From Actinacidiphila alni (GTDB lineage Bacteria > Actinomycetota > Actinomycetes > Streptomycetales > Streptomycetaceae): 64,000 nt of DNA. Under the pieces are notes generated by a model. That model did not search any database and had not been told where the DNA came from. It saw only the letters and a list, made by a program, of their open reading frames with translations. Shown here in pieces: positions 27,512 through 36,588 of this stretch (its first letter is position 1; the number at the start of each line of letters is the position of its first letter). The translations under genes and the position numbers were made by a program. The DNA lies in the NCBI RefSeq assembly GCF_900112845.1, contig NZ_FONG01000005.1, forward strand, positions 246,128-310,127. Reading direction: 5' to 3'.

Positions 27512-28227
27512 GCACGCCCAGTACACCTGACACGCCGGACGCGTCCGGCCCGGCGGCGGGGGAGGAGCGGCGGGTACGGGTGGTGCTCGTCGACGACCAC
27601 CGGATGTTCCGTACCGGCGTCCAGGCCGAGATCGGCGCGACCGAGCAGACCGGCGTCGAGGTCGTCGGCGAGGCCGCCGACGTCGACCAGGCCGTCAGTG
27701 TCGTCACCGCGACCCGGCCCGAGGTCGTGCTGCTCGACGTCCATCTGCCCGGCGGCGGCGGTGTCGAGGTGCTGCGCCGCTGCGCGCCGCTGGCCGCCGA
27801 CCCGGACCGGCCGGTGCGCTTCCTCGCGCTGTCGGTGTCCGACGCCGCCGAGGACGTGATCGGCGTCATCCGCGGCGGCGCCCGCGGCTATGTCACCAAG
27901 ACCATCACCGGGCCCGACCTGATCCATTCGATCTTCCGGGTCCGCGACGGCGACGCCGTCTTCTCCCCGCGGCTGGCCGGCTTCGTCCTGGACGCCTTCG
28001 CCTCCACCGACGCCCCGCCGGTCGACGAGGACCTGGACCGTCTCACCCAGCGCGAACGCGAGGTGCTGCGGCTGATCGCCCGCGGCTACGCCTACAAGGA
28101 GATCGCCAAGCAGCTCTTCATCTCCGTGAAGACCGTCGAGTCCCACGTCTCGGCGGTGCTGCGCAAGCTCCAGCTCTCCAACCGCCACGAGCTGACCCGC
28201 TGGGCCACCGCCCGCCGCTTGGTCTGA
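27508..28227 (+). CDS. NarL/LuxR-family response regulator
   Basis: Product of 239 residues. Receiver domain (about 23-145) with acidic pair in VVLVDDHRMFRTG, phosphoacceptor Asp in VVLLDVHLPGGGG and Lys in RGYVTKTITGPDL; C-terminal LuxR helix-turn-helix (LTQREREVLRLIARGYAYKE, then IAKQLFISVKTVESHVSAVL). It is the cognate partner of the PspC histidine kinase, as shown by the ATGA overlap. Probable targets are the adjacent PspC genes and other envelope-stress genes. Confidence 0.92.
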   Translation: MSTPSTPDTPDASGPAAGEERRVRVVLVDDHRMFRTGVQAEIGATEQTGVEVVGEAADVDQAVSVVTATRPEVVLLDVHLPGGGGVEVLRRCAPLAADPDRPVRFLALSVSDAAEDVIGVIRGGARGYVTKTITGPDLIHSIFRVRDGDAVFSPRLAGFVLDAFASTDAPPVDEDLDRLTQREREVLRLIARGYAYKEIAKQLFISVKTVESHVSAVLRKLQLSNRHELTRWATARRLV

Positions 28228-28233
28228 GCCGGC

Positions 28234-29688
28234 TCAGCGCAGGATGCCCGCCGCCGTTGCCGCCTTGAGCCAGGACGGGAATTCGGTGAGCAGCCGGTCG
28301 TACAGTTCGGCGTCGGAGAGGGTGGCGATGTCGTCCACGGCGAAGAAGCCGACATTGTCCACGCGGCGGCCGGTGAGGGTGTCGAAGCGTTCCAGCACAC
28401 CGTAGTTGGACCGGCCCAGGCCCACGAACTGCCAGAACAGCGGCTCCTCGACGGCCGCGCGCAGCTCCCGCTCGATCTCCGCGTTGCGGTAGACACCGCC
28501 GTCGGAGAAGAACAGCACGAGGGTCGGGACGGCCGACGGCGACTGCCGTACGTAGTCGCGGATCTGCGCGATGACCTTCTGCTCCTCGTTGCCGAAGCCG
28601 ACCTGGCGCATGTCCACCTGGCCGTTGGCGGAGGGCTTGCGGCGCTTGAAGATGCCCAACGAGCCGACGCGGACGTGGAGTTCGAGCCACTGCGGCAGGG
28701 CGGGCAGGCTGAGGTCGGGCAGCCGGGCCGGATTGCTGGCGAAGGTCCACGCCTGCATCACGCCGTCCGGCACGAGCGCGGCGGAGACCGCGGCCATCCG
28801 TTCCACCACGTCGTGCACGACGCGCTTGGAGTACAGCGCGGACATCGAGCCCGACGCGTCCAGCACCAGGATCACCCGGGCCTGGACGTTGTCGGCGCCG
28901 TGCTTGCGCAGGCTGACCGCGATCTGCTCCTTGCGCAGCGACAGCCGCTTGCGCATGTCGATGGGCAGGTGCTCCTCGCCCTTGGAGAGGGAGTGCGCGG
29001 GGCCCGCCGGCGCGTTCTGCGGGGGAGCGGGGGCCGGCGCTCCCGTCGGCGGGGGCCCGTACGGGTTGGCCGCCGGGGGCGGCGGCGGGGCGGTCGGCAT
29101 GACGGGCGCGGGCGCCGGCGGCTGCGCGGTGAAGGGCAGCGGCGGCGGGGGCGGCGGCTCCTCCTCGTCCACGCTGATCCCGAAGTCGGTGGCGAGCCCC
29201 GCGAGGCCCGAGGCGTACCCCTGCCCGACCGCGCGGAATTTCCAGCCGTCGCCGCGCCGGTACAGCTCGCCCGCGACCAGCGCCGTCTCGGTCGCCGCCG
29301 ACACCGGGAAGTACGCCAGTTCGGCGCCGGACGCGGCGTCCAGCAGCCGCAGCCGCAGGTCCCGCATGGCGCCGAAGGTGCCGCCGTCGGCGGACGCGCA
29401 CAGCATCACCCGGTCGATCGCGGCCTCCACGCGGTGCAGGTCCACCTCGATCGCGTCGGTGATCTCGGCGCCCTGCCGCTTGCCCGCGTGGCGGACGCTG
29501 CCGGTCGCGTGCCGCGGCTGGTTGTAGAAGACGAAGTCGCCGTCGTCCCGTACTTTTCCGCCACTGCCGAGCAGCAGCGCCGACGCGTCCGCGTCGGGAC
29601 CGCCGCCGGCCCCCCAGGTCAGTTCGGCGCGCACGGCCGGCACGGTGACCGGCACATTCGCACCCTTGCTCAACGGCGTAGACGTCAT
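28234..29688 (-). CDS. TerD domain-VWA domain fusion protein
   Basis: Product of 484 residues. N-terminal TerD domain (about 1-172: LSKGANVPV start, [16 protein letters not shown], calcium-binding-type acidic loops, [16 protein letters not shown]), a long Pro-rich linker (176-230), and a C-terminal von Willebrand A domain with intact MIDAS start [10 protein letters not shown] (Asp277, Ser279, Ser281). Ter proteins form membrane-associated calcium-dependent stress complexes; VWA fusions suggest a scaffold. It is convergent with the response regulator gene, separated by only 6 bp. Confidence 0.88.
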   Translation of the reverse strand: MTSTPLSKGANVPVTVPAVRAELTWGAGGGPDADASALLLGSGGKVRDDGDFVFYNQPRHATGSVRHAGKRQGAEITDAIEVDLHRVEAAIDRVMLCASADGGTFGAMRDLRLRLLDAASGAELAYFPVSAATETALVAGELYRRGDGWKFRAVGQGYASGLAGLATDFGISVDEEEPPPPPPLPFTAQPPAPAPVMPTAPPPPPAANPYGPPPTGAPAPAPPQNAPAGPAHSLSKGEEHLPIDMRKRLSLRKEQIAVSLRKHGADNVQARVILVLDASGSMSALYSKRVVHDVVERMAAVSAALVPDGVMQAWTFASNPARLPDLSLPALPQWLELHVRVGSLGIFKRRKPSANGQVDMRQVGFGNEEQKVIAQIRDYVRQSPSAVPTLVLFFSDGGVYRNAEIERELRAAVEEPLFWQFVGLGRSNYGVLERFDTLTGRRVDNVGFFAVDDIATLSDAELYDRLLTEFPSWLKAATAAGILR

Positions 29689-29780
29689 GGGGGCCAGTCT
29701 GCCCCGAGCCGGGCGCTTCGTCAGGCCCTGGCCGGGATTCGGCTGCTCCGTCTTTTCGCCGTGGCCCCGTGGGAGCGGCC

Positions 29781-30893
29781 TCAGGACGGGCGGGTCGCGC
29801 CCGCGAACGGCATCTCGGAGATCGGCGCGATACGGACCGGGGCGCCCGGGTGCGGGGCGTGGATCATCTGCCCGTTGCCGATGTAGAGGCCGACATGGCT
29901 GATGCCGGAGTAGAAGAACACCAGGTCGCCCGGCTGGAGTTGCGACTTCGACACCCGGGTGCCCGCGTTGATCTGGGTGTACGTGGTGCGCGGCAGCGAG
30001 ACGCCCGCCGACTTCCACGCCGCCTGCGTCAGCCCCGAGCAGTCGTAGGAGTTGGGCCCGGTCGCGCCCCACACGTACGGCAGGCCGATCGCCCGGTAGG
30101 CGAAGGCGACGGCCTGCGCGGCGCGCGAGGAGGGCGCGGCCACGGGCGGCGCGGGGGTGCTGCCGGACCCGGTCCCGTTCCCGTCCAGCGGCGTACGGTC
30201 ACTGGCGCGGGTCGCGGCGGACGGAGCGGACGCGGGCCCGTCGGACGCCTCGACGGCCGCGCGCTGGGCGGCGGTGAGCCGGTCCAACAGGGCCTGGGCG
30301 GCCCGGAGTTTGCTCTGCACGGTCTTCTTGCGCGCCGCCAGCCTCGCCTGCGCCGAGCTGAGCGCGTCGAGCTTCTCGTCGGCCGCGTCATGGGTGCGGG
30401 TGACGTCCCGCTGCTCGGCGGAGAGCCGGGCGAGCGCGGCGGTGGTCTGCGCGTCGAGCCGGCTGAGCATGCCCGCCCGCTCCAGATACGTGTCGGGCGT
30501 GGAGCTGAGCGCGAGCTGTACGGACGGGTCGAGCGAGCCCGTACGGTACTGGGCCGCGGCGAGCGCGCCGATGGCGTCGCGGGTGGCGTTCAACCGGGCC
30601 GTCTTGCGGGCCAGTTCGTCCTGGAGGCCGTCGACCGCGGCGCGTGCCGCGTCGGCCTCCTCCTTCGCGCCGTTGTACTGCTCGGTGGCGGTCTCGGCCT
30701 GCCGGTACAGATCGGCGACCTGCGCCTTGACCTCGCTGACCGAGGCGGCCGGCGCCTGCGGGTCCGCGACGGCCGATTCGCCGAGCAGGCTCACGGACGC
30801 GGCGGACGCCAGCACCACGGTGAGCGCGGCCCGGGTGGTCTGCCGGGGTAACGCGGGGGTCTTGCGGTGTGCGGCGGGACTGTGGGAGGCCAT
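29781..30893 (-). CDS. Secreted NlpC/P60 peptidoglycan hydrolase 1, with TTA codon
   Basis: Product of 370 residues. Signal peptide (about 1-43, ending SAVADPQAP), long coiled-coil region (50-215), Ser/Pro/Gly linker, and C-terminal NlpC/P60 domain (about 255-370) with Cys285 in [11 protein letters not shown], His in [11 protein letters not shown] and the HAPH motif. It should cut peptide stems in peptidoglycan outside the membrane. Codon 15, inside the signal peptide, is TTA (30849-30851), so translation probably requires the bldA tRNA and is tied to development. It shares domain plan with the next two genes but has no riboswitch upstream. Start: ATG after GGAAGGAATGACGGCC. Confidence 0.9.
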   Translation of the reverse strand: MASHSPAAHRKTPALPRQTTRAALTVVLASAASVSLLGESAVADPQAPAASVSEVKAQVADLYRQAETATEQYNGAKEEADAARAAVDGLQDELARKTARLNATRDAIGALAAAQYRTGSLDPSVQLALSSTPDTYLERAGMLSRLDAQTTAALARLSAEQRDVTRTHDAADEKLDALSSAQARLAARKKTVQSKLRAAQALLDRLTAAQRAAVEASDGPASAPSAATRASDRTPLDGNGTGSGSTPAPPVAAPSSRAAQAVAFAYRAIGLPYVWGATGPNSYDCSGLTQAAWKSAGVSLPRTTYTQINAGTRVSKSQLQPGDLVFFYSGISHVGLYIGNGQMIHAPHPGAPVRIAPISEMPFAGATRPS

Positions 30894-31287
30894 GCGGCCG
30901 TCATTCCTTCCAGTGCTCCGGAGGACCCGCGCGGCCCGACGGCGCCTGCACGGGGGAGCAGGACGCCGCCGGGCCTTCGGCGGGGGCGGCCGGTGCCGTC
31001 ACGGTCCTGACGGCAGTGGGGATCGGCCACCTGGGGAGCGACGCTAAACCTCGGCGGGGGCCGTCCAGGGGAAGGAGACCGGGACTGTCCCAATTCGACC
31101 GCCTCCCGACCGCAACCGACCGCCGTTCGACGGGTGACCCGGCCGTATCCGCACCTGCGTTGACCGAAGCGCCCGGCCGGGCGGCCGACCGGGGCGCGCG
31201 GTGCTATGAGATGCGTCGGGCGATCTGCAAGCCGTGGTGTCAGGCGATCCGCAAGGCGTCGCGCCGGGCGATCCGCAATGCGCCGCG
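30894..31287. other. Gene-free region between two NlpC/P60 genes
   Basis: 394 bp upstream of hydrolase 1 and downstream of hydrolase 2. Its right end (31219 onward) is a 24-bp tandem repeat that runs into the end of hydrolase 2. The rest must contain the hydrolase 1 promoter, but I see no clear hexamers and no riboswitch. A GC-rich hairpin (GCCGCCGGGCC TTCG GC type, near 30970-30995) is present. Confidence 0.5.
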
Positions 31288-31296
31288 TCAGGCGAT
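31219..31296. repeat. 24-bp tandem repeat at the 3' end of hydrolase 2
   Basis: Three full units (31219-31242, 31243-31266, 31267-31290) and a partial fourth, each starting GGCGAT(C/T)(C/T)GCAA. Units differ at several positions. The repeat spans the stop codon of the gene at 31288, so changes in copy phase could lengthen or shorten the C-terminus. Confidence 0.75.
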
Positions 31297-32349
31297 GCGG
31301 CGCGCGGCGGCGAAGGGCATCCAGCTCATCGGGGCGACCTCGACGACCGCGCCGCTGTGCGGGGCGTGCACGATCTGGCCGTTGCCGATGTAGATGCCGA
31401 CGTGGCTGATGCCGGAGTAGAAGAACACCAGGTCGCCGGGGCGCAGGTCGGACTGCGAGACGGCCACGCCGTCCTTGACCTGGTCCCAGGTGGTGCGGCC
31501 GATCGTGATGCCGGCGGCGCGGTAGGCGGCCTGGGTGAGCCCGGAGCAGTCGTACGAGCCGGGGCCGGTGGCGCCGGAGACGTACGGCTTGCCGCGCTGC
31601 GACATCGCGAACTGGATCGCGGCGGCGGCGCGGCCGGACGCCGGGCCGTTGTAGGTGTAACTGACGTTGCTCGCCGTGGAGTTGCCGGAGCTGGAAGTCG
31701 TCGGGTGCATCGCGGCGAGCTTCTTGCGCTGCTCGGCGTTGAGCGTGTTGAGCAGCTTCTGCGCGGCGGCCAGCTTCGTCTGGACGTTCTTCTTCTCGGC
31801 CGCGAGCTTGTTCTGCGCCGTGGTCAGCTCGTCCAGGCTCTTGGTGGCCTGCGCGCGCTGGATGGACGCCTGCTCCTGCTGCACCTTGAAGGTCGCCAGC
31901 GCCTCTTCCTGCGTGGCGGACATCCGGTCCATCATGTGCGACGTCTGGAGGAACTTCTCCGGGTCGTCGGTGAGCAGCAGCTGCGTCGTCTGGTCCAGGC
32001 CGCCGTCGCGGTACTGCGCCGCCGCGTACTGCCCGAGCACCCGGCGGGTGTCGTTCATCTTCGCGGTCTTCTGCGCGACCTGGTCCATCAGCTGGTTGGC
32101 CTTGGCGCGCTGCGCGTCGGTCTTCTCCTTGGCGGCGTCGAAGTGCTGCGTGGCGACTTCGGCGTCCTCGTTCAGCTTGTCGATCTGCGCCTTGACCTCG
32201 GCGATGGTCGGCTGCGGCTTGGCGGGCGCGGCGTTGGCGCTCTCGCTCAGCAGGGTGACGGACGCGAGGGCCGCGGTGGTGATACCGACGGCGGCCTTGG
32301 GCCCGGCGGAGGCCAGGATGCGCGGACGCGGCTTGCGGTGCGACGCCAA
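31288..32349 (-). CDS. Secreted NlpC/P60 peptidoglycan hydrolase 2, riboswitch-controlled
   Basis: Product of 353 residues: signal peptide (about 1-41, ending SANAAPAKP), coiled-coil region (45-205), short Ser/Thr/Asn linker and NlpC/P60 domain (about 235-353) with Cys268 in [11 protein letters not shown], His in SGISHVGIYIG and HAPH. It hydrolyses cell-wall peptides. A c-di-AMP (ydaO-type) riboswitch lies in the 5' leader, linking expression to c-di-AMP level, a known arrangement for Streptomyces wall hydrolases. The gene ends inside a 24-bp tandem repeat. Start: ATG with AAGGAG about 10 nt upstream. Confidence 0.92.
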   Translation of the reverse strand: MASHRKPRPRILASAGPKAAVGITTAALASVTLLSESANAAPAKPQPTIAEVKAQIDKLNEDAEVATQHFDAAKEKTDAQRAKANQLMDQVAQKTAKMNDTRRVLGQYAAAQYRDGGLDQTTQLLLTDDPEKFLQTSHMMDRMSATQEEALATFKVQQEQASIQRAQATKSLDELTTAQNKLAAEKKNVQTKLAAAQKLLNTLNAEQRKKLAAMHPTTSSSGNSTASNVSYTYNGPASGRAAAAIQFAMSQRGKPYVSGATGPGSYDCSGLTQAAYRAAGITIGRTTWDQVKDGVAVSQSDLRPGDLVFFYSGISHVGIYIGNGQIVHAPHSGAVVEVAPMSWMPFAAARRIA

Positions 32350-32705
32350 GGGAGGCGACTCCTTCCGAATACCGCCGACCGGGTTAGCTGACGGGTTCGG
32401 GCTGAAGGTCGCCCTACGGTTCCGACGCCTCGCGGCGCCTGTCCCGATTCACCCCACGTGCTCGGTGGGTCCCCGGCTCCGGCCGGGGCCGGATTGAGCG
32501 GAGGTGGTTCGCTGTCGACTCTCTCGCCGACGGGGAAGCTCACCACCTAGCGGGCTACCGTAGTCAACTTGTGCGAGCCTTGGGAAGTTTGGATCGCAAT
32601 GTGACCGAAATCGCTTTGTGATCTTACTGCTTGTGAGCGGGCGTCGTCCGGACAAGTCGGACTATGCCGGACGCGTATGGCCGTACGATCCGGGGCGCAA
32701 CCGGA
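32350..32705. other. Gene-free region: leader of hydrolase 2 and spacer
   Basis: 356 bp between two minus-strand hydrolase genes. It carries the c-di-AMP riboswitch (about 32371-32512) and, further upstream, the AT-richer promoter zone with TTGACT on the minus strand (32577 down to 32572). The remaining ~120 bp before hydrolase 3 shows nothing I can name. Confidence 0.7.
32371..32512 (-). ncRNA. c-di-AMP riboswitch (ydaO/yuaA type)
   Basis: On the minus strand the leader carries the conserved elements of this class in order: ACCTCCGCTCAATCCGG, GGGGACCCACCGAGCACGTGG with GGTGAATCG, a GTAGGGCGACC segment, and AGCCCGAACCCGTCAGCTAA followed by CCCGGTCGGCGG. The last block is the class signature. 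It ends about 22 nt before the start of the NlpC/P60 gene. Family knowledge: c-di-AMP binding turns expression of such hydrolase genes off. Confidence 0.9.
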
Positions 32706-33848
32706 CTATGCGGGACGGACCGCTCCGTAGAACGGCATTTCGGTGATCGGTGCGATCTTGACCACGGTGCCGGTGTGCGGCGCGTGGATCATCTCGCCGT
32801 TGCCGATGTAGAGGCCGACGTGGCTGATGTCGCTGTAGAAGAAGATCAGGTCGCCCGGCTGGAGGTTCGACTCCGACACCCGGGTGCCGACGTTCACCTG
32901 GTCCCAGGTGGTGCGCGGCAGGTCGACCCCGGCCGCCTTCCAGGCCGCCTGCGTGAGCCCCGAGCAGTCGTACGACGTCGGGCCCGTGGCGCCCCACACG
33001 TACGGCTTGCCGAGCTGCTTGCGGGCGAAGGCGATGGCCTGGTCGGCCTTGGACGAGCTGCTGCCCGGTGTGCTGGGCGTGCTCGGCGTCGTACCGGCCG
33101 CCTTCTTCTGCTCCGCGGCCTTCGCGGCGGCTTCGGCCGCCGCCTTCTCCTTGGCCGCGATCGCGGCGGCCTTCTTGCGGGCCTCTTCCTCCTGCTTGGC
33201 CCGCAGCGCCGCCAGTCGCGCCTTCTCCTGAGCGTTGAGGCTGTTGAGCAGCTTCTGCGCGGCGCCCAGCTTGGTCTGCACATCCTGCTTGGCGGTGCGC
33301 AGTTCGGCCTGCTGGGTGGTGAGGGTGGCCAGGCTCTTGGCCGCCTCGATGCGCTGCTGGGTGGCCGCGGCCTGCTGCACCCGGTACGACTCGACGGCCT
33401 TCTGCTGCCGCCGGCTCAGCACGTCCGACAGGTGCACCTGGTCGACCATCGACTGCGGGTCGGCGGCCAGCAGATAGCGCCCGGTGGAGTCGTCGCCGCC
33501 GGTGCGGTACTGCGCGGCGGCGTACTGCCCGAGCACCCGGCGGGAGTCGTTCAGCTGCTGGGTCTTCTGCGCGGCCTGCGCCAGCAGCCGGTTGACCTTC
33601 GCGTTCTGCGCGTCCGCCCGCTCCTTGGTGCCGTTGTACTTCTCCGTCGCCACCTCGGCCTGGTGCATCAGCGCGTCGACCTTCGCCTTCACCTCGGCGA
33701 TCGACGGCTGGGCGGGCTTGGCCGGCTCGGCGCTCGCGCTCTCCGCGAACAGGGTCACGGTGGCCAGTGCGGCCGTCGTGAGCCCCACCGCCGTACGGGG
33801 GCCGGGGGTGCTGAGGATCGCGGCGCGAGCCTTACGGTGTGTCGCCAT
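32706..33848 (-). CDS. Secreted NlpC/P60 peptidoglycan hydrolase 3
   Basis: Product of 380 residues: signal peptide (about 1-39, ending SASAEPAKP), long coiled coil (45-260) with an Ala/Lys/Glu-rich helix near its end (KKAAAIAAKEKAAAEAAAKA), Thr/Pro/Ser linker, and NlpC/P60 domain with Cys295 in [11 protein letters not shown], His in [11 protein letters not shown] and HAPH. It closely resembles hydrolases 1 and 2 and probably arose by duplication. The start is the ATG at 33848 after AAGGGAG; the 46 extra upstream codons open in frame cover promoter sequence. No riboswitch is seen upstream. Confidence 0.92.
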   Translation of the reverse strand: MATHRKARAAILSTPGPRTAVGLTTAALATVTLFAESASAEPAKPAQPSIAEVKAKVDALMHQAEVATEKYNGTKERADAQNAKVNRLLAQAAQKTQQLNDSRRVLGQYAAAQYRTGGDDSTGRYLLAADPQSMVDQVHLSDVLSRRQQKAVESYRVQQAAATQQRIEAAKSLATLTTQQAELRTAKQDVQTKLGAAQKLLNSLNAQEKARLAALRAKQEEEARKKAAAIAAKEKAAAEAAAKAAEQKKAAGTTPSTPSTPGSSSSKADQAIAFARKQLGKPYVWGATGPTSYDCSGLTQAAWKAAGVDLPRTTWDQVNVGTRVSESNLQPGDLIFFYSDISHVGLYIGNGEMIHAPHTGTVVKIAPITEMPFYGAVRPA

Positions 33849-34053
33849 GGCGCACGGACTCCCTTCGGACGCCCATCCGGACGCTGCGAACGCCCGACCG
33901 GACGCTGCTGGTGCGAGACCGTAGCCAACGCGCGGCGCCGATGTGAAGAGCGGTGTCCGATAGGCCCGATACCTTTTCGTAATCATTTCTCATTGTCACG
34001 GAGTGTGGTAACGGGACTACGGGGTATAGGGGTTGGTTGTCGGTGGCGGCATC

Positions 34054-34059
34054 TAGACT
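34054..34059 (+). promoter_or_regulatory. pcrA promoter -10 element
   Basis: TAGACT lies 10 bp before the pcrA ATG, with TTGGTT (34033-34038) 15 bp upstream as a possible -35. The transcript would be leaderless or nearly so. Confidence 0.4.
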
Positions 34060-34068
34060 CGGTGAGCG

Positions 34069-36558
34069 ATGAGCAGCCTCTTTGACGACAGCTTCCTGAA
34101 CGGTCTGCATGTGGCCCCCGAGCCCGCCGACCCCACCGCCCCGCCGCCCCCGGAGGACGACGGGCCGGGTGGCGAGCACGTACCGGACGACCTGTTCGGC
34201 GGCCGGTTCGACGGACCCCCGCCGCAGGCGGCCGGGCGGGACACCCACTACCGCGACGGCGCCGCGCGGCCCGCCACCGACCCCGCGCAGCTGCTCGAAG
34301 GGCTCAACGAACAGCAGCGCGCCGCCGTCGAGCACACCGGGGGCCCGCTGCTCATCGTCGCGGGCGCCGGCTCCGGCAAGACCCGGGTGCTCACGCACCG
34401 GATCGCCTATCTGCTCGGCGCCCGGCACGTGCACCCCGGCTCGATACTGGCCATCACCTTCACCAACAAGGCCGCGGCCGAGATGAAGGAGCGCGTCGAG
34501 GCCCTGGTCGGACCGCGCGCCAATGTGATGTGGGTCTCCACCTTCCACAGCGCGTGCGTGCGCATCCTGCGCCGCGAGTCCAAATCGCTCGGCTTCACCT
34601 CGTCGTTCTCCATCTACGACGCGGCCGACTCCAAGCGGCTGATGGCGCTGGTCTGCCGGGACCTGGACCTGGACCCCAAGCAGTTCCCGCCGAAGTCCTT
34701 CAGCGCCAAGATCTCCAACCTCAAGAACGAGCTGATCGACGAGGAGACCTTCGCCGCCACCGCGGAGAACGCGTTCGAGAAGAAGCTCGCCGAGGCGTAC
34801 GCGATGTACCAGGCGCGGCTGCGGGACGCCAACGCGCTGGACTTCGACGACATCATCATGACCACCGTCAATCTGCTCCAGGCGTTCCCCGACGTCGCCG
34901 AGCACTACCGGCGGCGCTTCCGGCACGTCCTGGTCGACGAGTACCAGGACACCAACCACGCCCAGTACACCCTGGTCCGCGAGCTGGTCGGCACCGGCGA
35001 CGAGGCGGGCGAGCTGTGCGTGGTCGGTGACGCCGACCAGTCGATCTACGCCTTCCGCGGCGCCACGATCCGCAACATCCTCCAGTTCGAGGAGGACTAC
35101 CCGCAGGCCCGCACGATCCTGCTGGAGCAGAACTACCGCTCCACGCAGACGATCCTGTCGGCCGCCAACGCCGTGATCGAGCGCAACGCGGGACGGCGTG
35201 CGAAGAATCTGTGGACCGAGTCCGGCGACGGCCCGACGATCATCGGATACGTCGCCGACCAGGAGCACGAGGAAGCGCAGTACATCGCCGAGGAGATCGA
35301 CCGGCTCACCGACGCCGGCGACGCCCGCCCCGGCGACATCGCCGTCTTCTACCGCACCAACGCGCAGTCCCGGGTCTTCGAGGAAGTCTTCATCCGGGTC
35401 GGCCTGCCCTACAAGGTCGTCGGCGGCGTCCGCTTCTACGAGCGCCGCGAGGTCCGCGACGTCCTCGCGTACCTGCGGGTGCTGTCCAACCCCGAGGACA
35501 CCGTGCCGCTGCGCCGCATCCTCAATGTGCCCAAGCGCGGCATCGGCGAGCGCGCCGAGGCGATGATCGACGCGCTGGCCGCCCGCGAGCAGATCACCTT
35601 CCCGCAGGCACTGCGCCGGGTGGAGGAGGCGTACGGCATGGCCGCGCGCTCCACCAACGCCGTCAAGCGCTTCAACACGCTGCTGGAGGAACTGCGGACC
35701 ATCGTGGAATCCGGCGCGGGCCCGGCGGTCGTCCTGGAAGCGGTACTGGAACGCACCGGATATCTGGCGGAGTTGCAGGCGAGCACCGACCCGCAGGACG
35801 AGACCCGGGTGGAGAACCTCCAGGAACTGGCCGCCGTGGCCCTGGAGTTCGAGCAGGAGCGGGACGCGGACGAGCCCGGCACCCTGGCCGACTTCCTGGA
35901 GCGCGTCGCGCTGGTCGCCGACTCCGACCAGATCCCCGACGAGGACGAATCCGGCGGCGTCATCACCCTGATGACGCTGCACACCGCCAAGGGCCTGGAA
36001 TTCCCCGTGGTGTTCCTCACCGGCATGGAGGACGGCGTCTTCCCGCACATGCGGGCGCTCGGCCAGGTCAAGGAGCTGGAGGAGGAGCGGCGGCTCGCCT
36101 ACGTCGGCATCACGCGCGCCCGCGAACGCCTCTATCTGACCCGTTCGATGATGCGCAGCGCCTGGGGCCAGCCCGCCTACAACCCGCCGTCGCGCTTCCT
36201 GGAGGAGATCCCGGCGACGCTGATCCAGTGGAAGCGGACCGGCGGCTCCCCGGGCGGCGGTCCGCGCTCCGGCTCCGGTTCGGGTTCCGACGCGATCGGC
36301 AAGGCCGCGGCCTCGCTGGCCTCCGTGGTCACCGGGCGGGGCCGCTCGGGCACCGGCGGCTTCGCGACGCGCCGCGCGGCGGGGGACCGGCCGGTGATCT
36401 CGCTCAAGGTCGGCGACCGTGTCACGCACGACCAGTTCGGCCTCGGCACCGTCGTGTCCGTGACGGGCCAGGCGGGCGACGAGAAGGCGACGATCGACTT
36501 CGGCGACGAGCGGCCCAAGCAACTGCTGCTGCGGTACGCGCCGGTGGAGAAGCTGTAG
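34069..36558 (+). CDS. pcrA: ATP-dependent DNA helicase, UvrD/PcrA family
   Basis: Product of 829 residues, superfamily 1A 3'-5' helicase. An acidic/Pro-rich N-terminal extension (1-72) precedes LNEQQRAAVEH (Q motif), Walker A VAGAGSGKTRVLTHRI (98-113), motif Ia ITFTNKAAAEMKERV, Walker B VLVDEYQDTN, motif III VVGDADQSIYAFRGA, motif IV LEQNYRST, motif V LMTLHTAKGLEFPVVFLTGM and motif VI YVGITRARERLYL. A Gly/Ser-rich linker leads to a C-terminal Tudor-like segment (GDRVTHDQFGLGTVVSVTG). It acts in repair and in clearing replication blocks. Confidence 0.95.
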   Translation: MSSLFDDSFLNGLHVAPEPADPTAPPPPEDDGPGGEHVPDDLFGGRFDGPPPQAAGRDTHYRDGAARPATDPAQLLEGLNEQQRAAVEHTGGPLLIVAGAGSGKTRVLTHRIAYLLGARHVHPGSILAITFTNKAAAEMKERVEALVGPRANVMWVSTFHSACVRILRRESKSLGFTSSFSIYDAADSKRLMALVCRDLDLDPKQFPPKSFSAKISNLKNELIDEETFAATAENAFEKKLAEAYAMYQARLRDANALDFDDIIMTTVNLLQAFPDVAEHYRRRFRHVLVDEYQDTNHAQYTLVRELVGTGDEAGELCVVGDADQSIYAFRGATIRNILQFEEDYPQARTILLEQNYRSTQTILSAANAVIERNAGRRAKNLWTESGDGPTIIGYVADQEHEEAQYIAEEIDRLTDAGDARPGDIAVFYRTNAQSRVFEEVFIRVGLPYKVVGGVRFYERREVRDVLAYLRVLSNPEDTVPLRRILNVPKRGIGERAEAMIDALAAREQITFPQALRRVEEAYGMAARSTNAVKRFNTLLEELRTIVESGAGPAVVLEAVLERTGYLAELQASTDPQDETRVENLQELAAVALEFEQERDADEPGTLADFLERVALVADSDQIPDEDESGGVITLMTLHTAKGLEFPVVFLTGMEDGVFPHMRALGQVKELEEERRLAYVGITRARERLYLTRSMMRSAWGQPAYNPPSRFLEEIPATLIQWKRTGGSPGGGPRSGSGSGSDAIGKAAASLASVVTGRGRSGTGGFATRRAAGDRPVISLKVGDRVTHDQFGLGTVVSVTGQAGDEKATIDFGDERPKQLLLRYAPVEKL

Positions 36559-36588
36559 CGGCTACGGGCCGGTCGGAGGGGGGTCCGC

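Noticed and set aside
29600..29780. Extension of the TerD-VWA frame upstream to 30072
   Set aside because: The extra codons are antisense to the end of hydrolase 1 in another frame; the TerD domain starts normally at [12 protein letters not shown].
33849..33986. 46-codon N-terminal extension of hydrolase 3
   Set aside because: It would bury the signal peptide, and it covers an AT-rich promoter-like zone; the ATG at 33848 has a good ribosome site.
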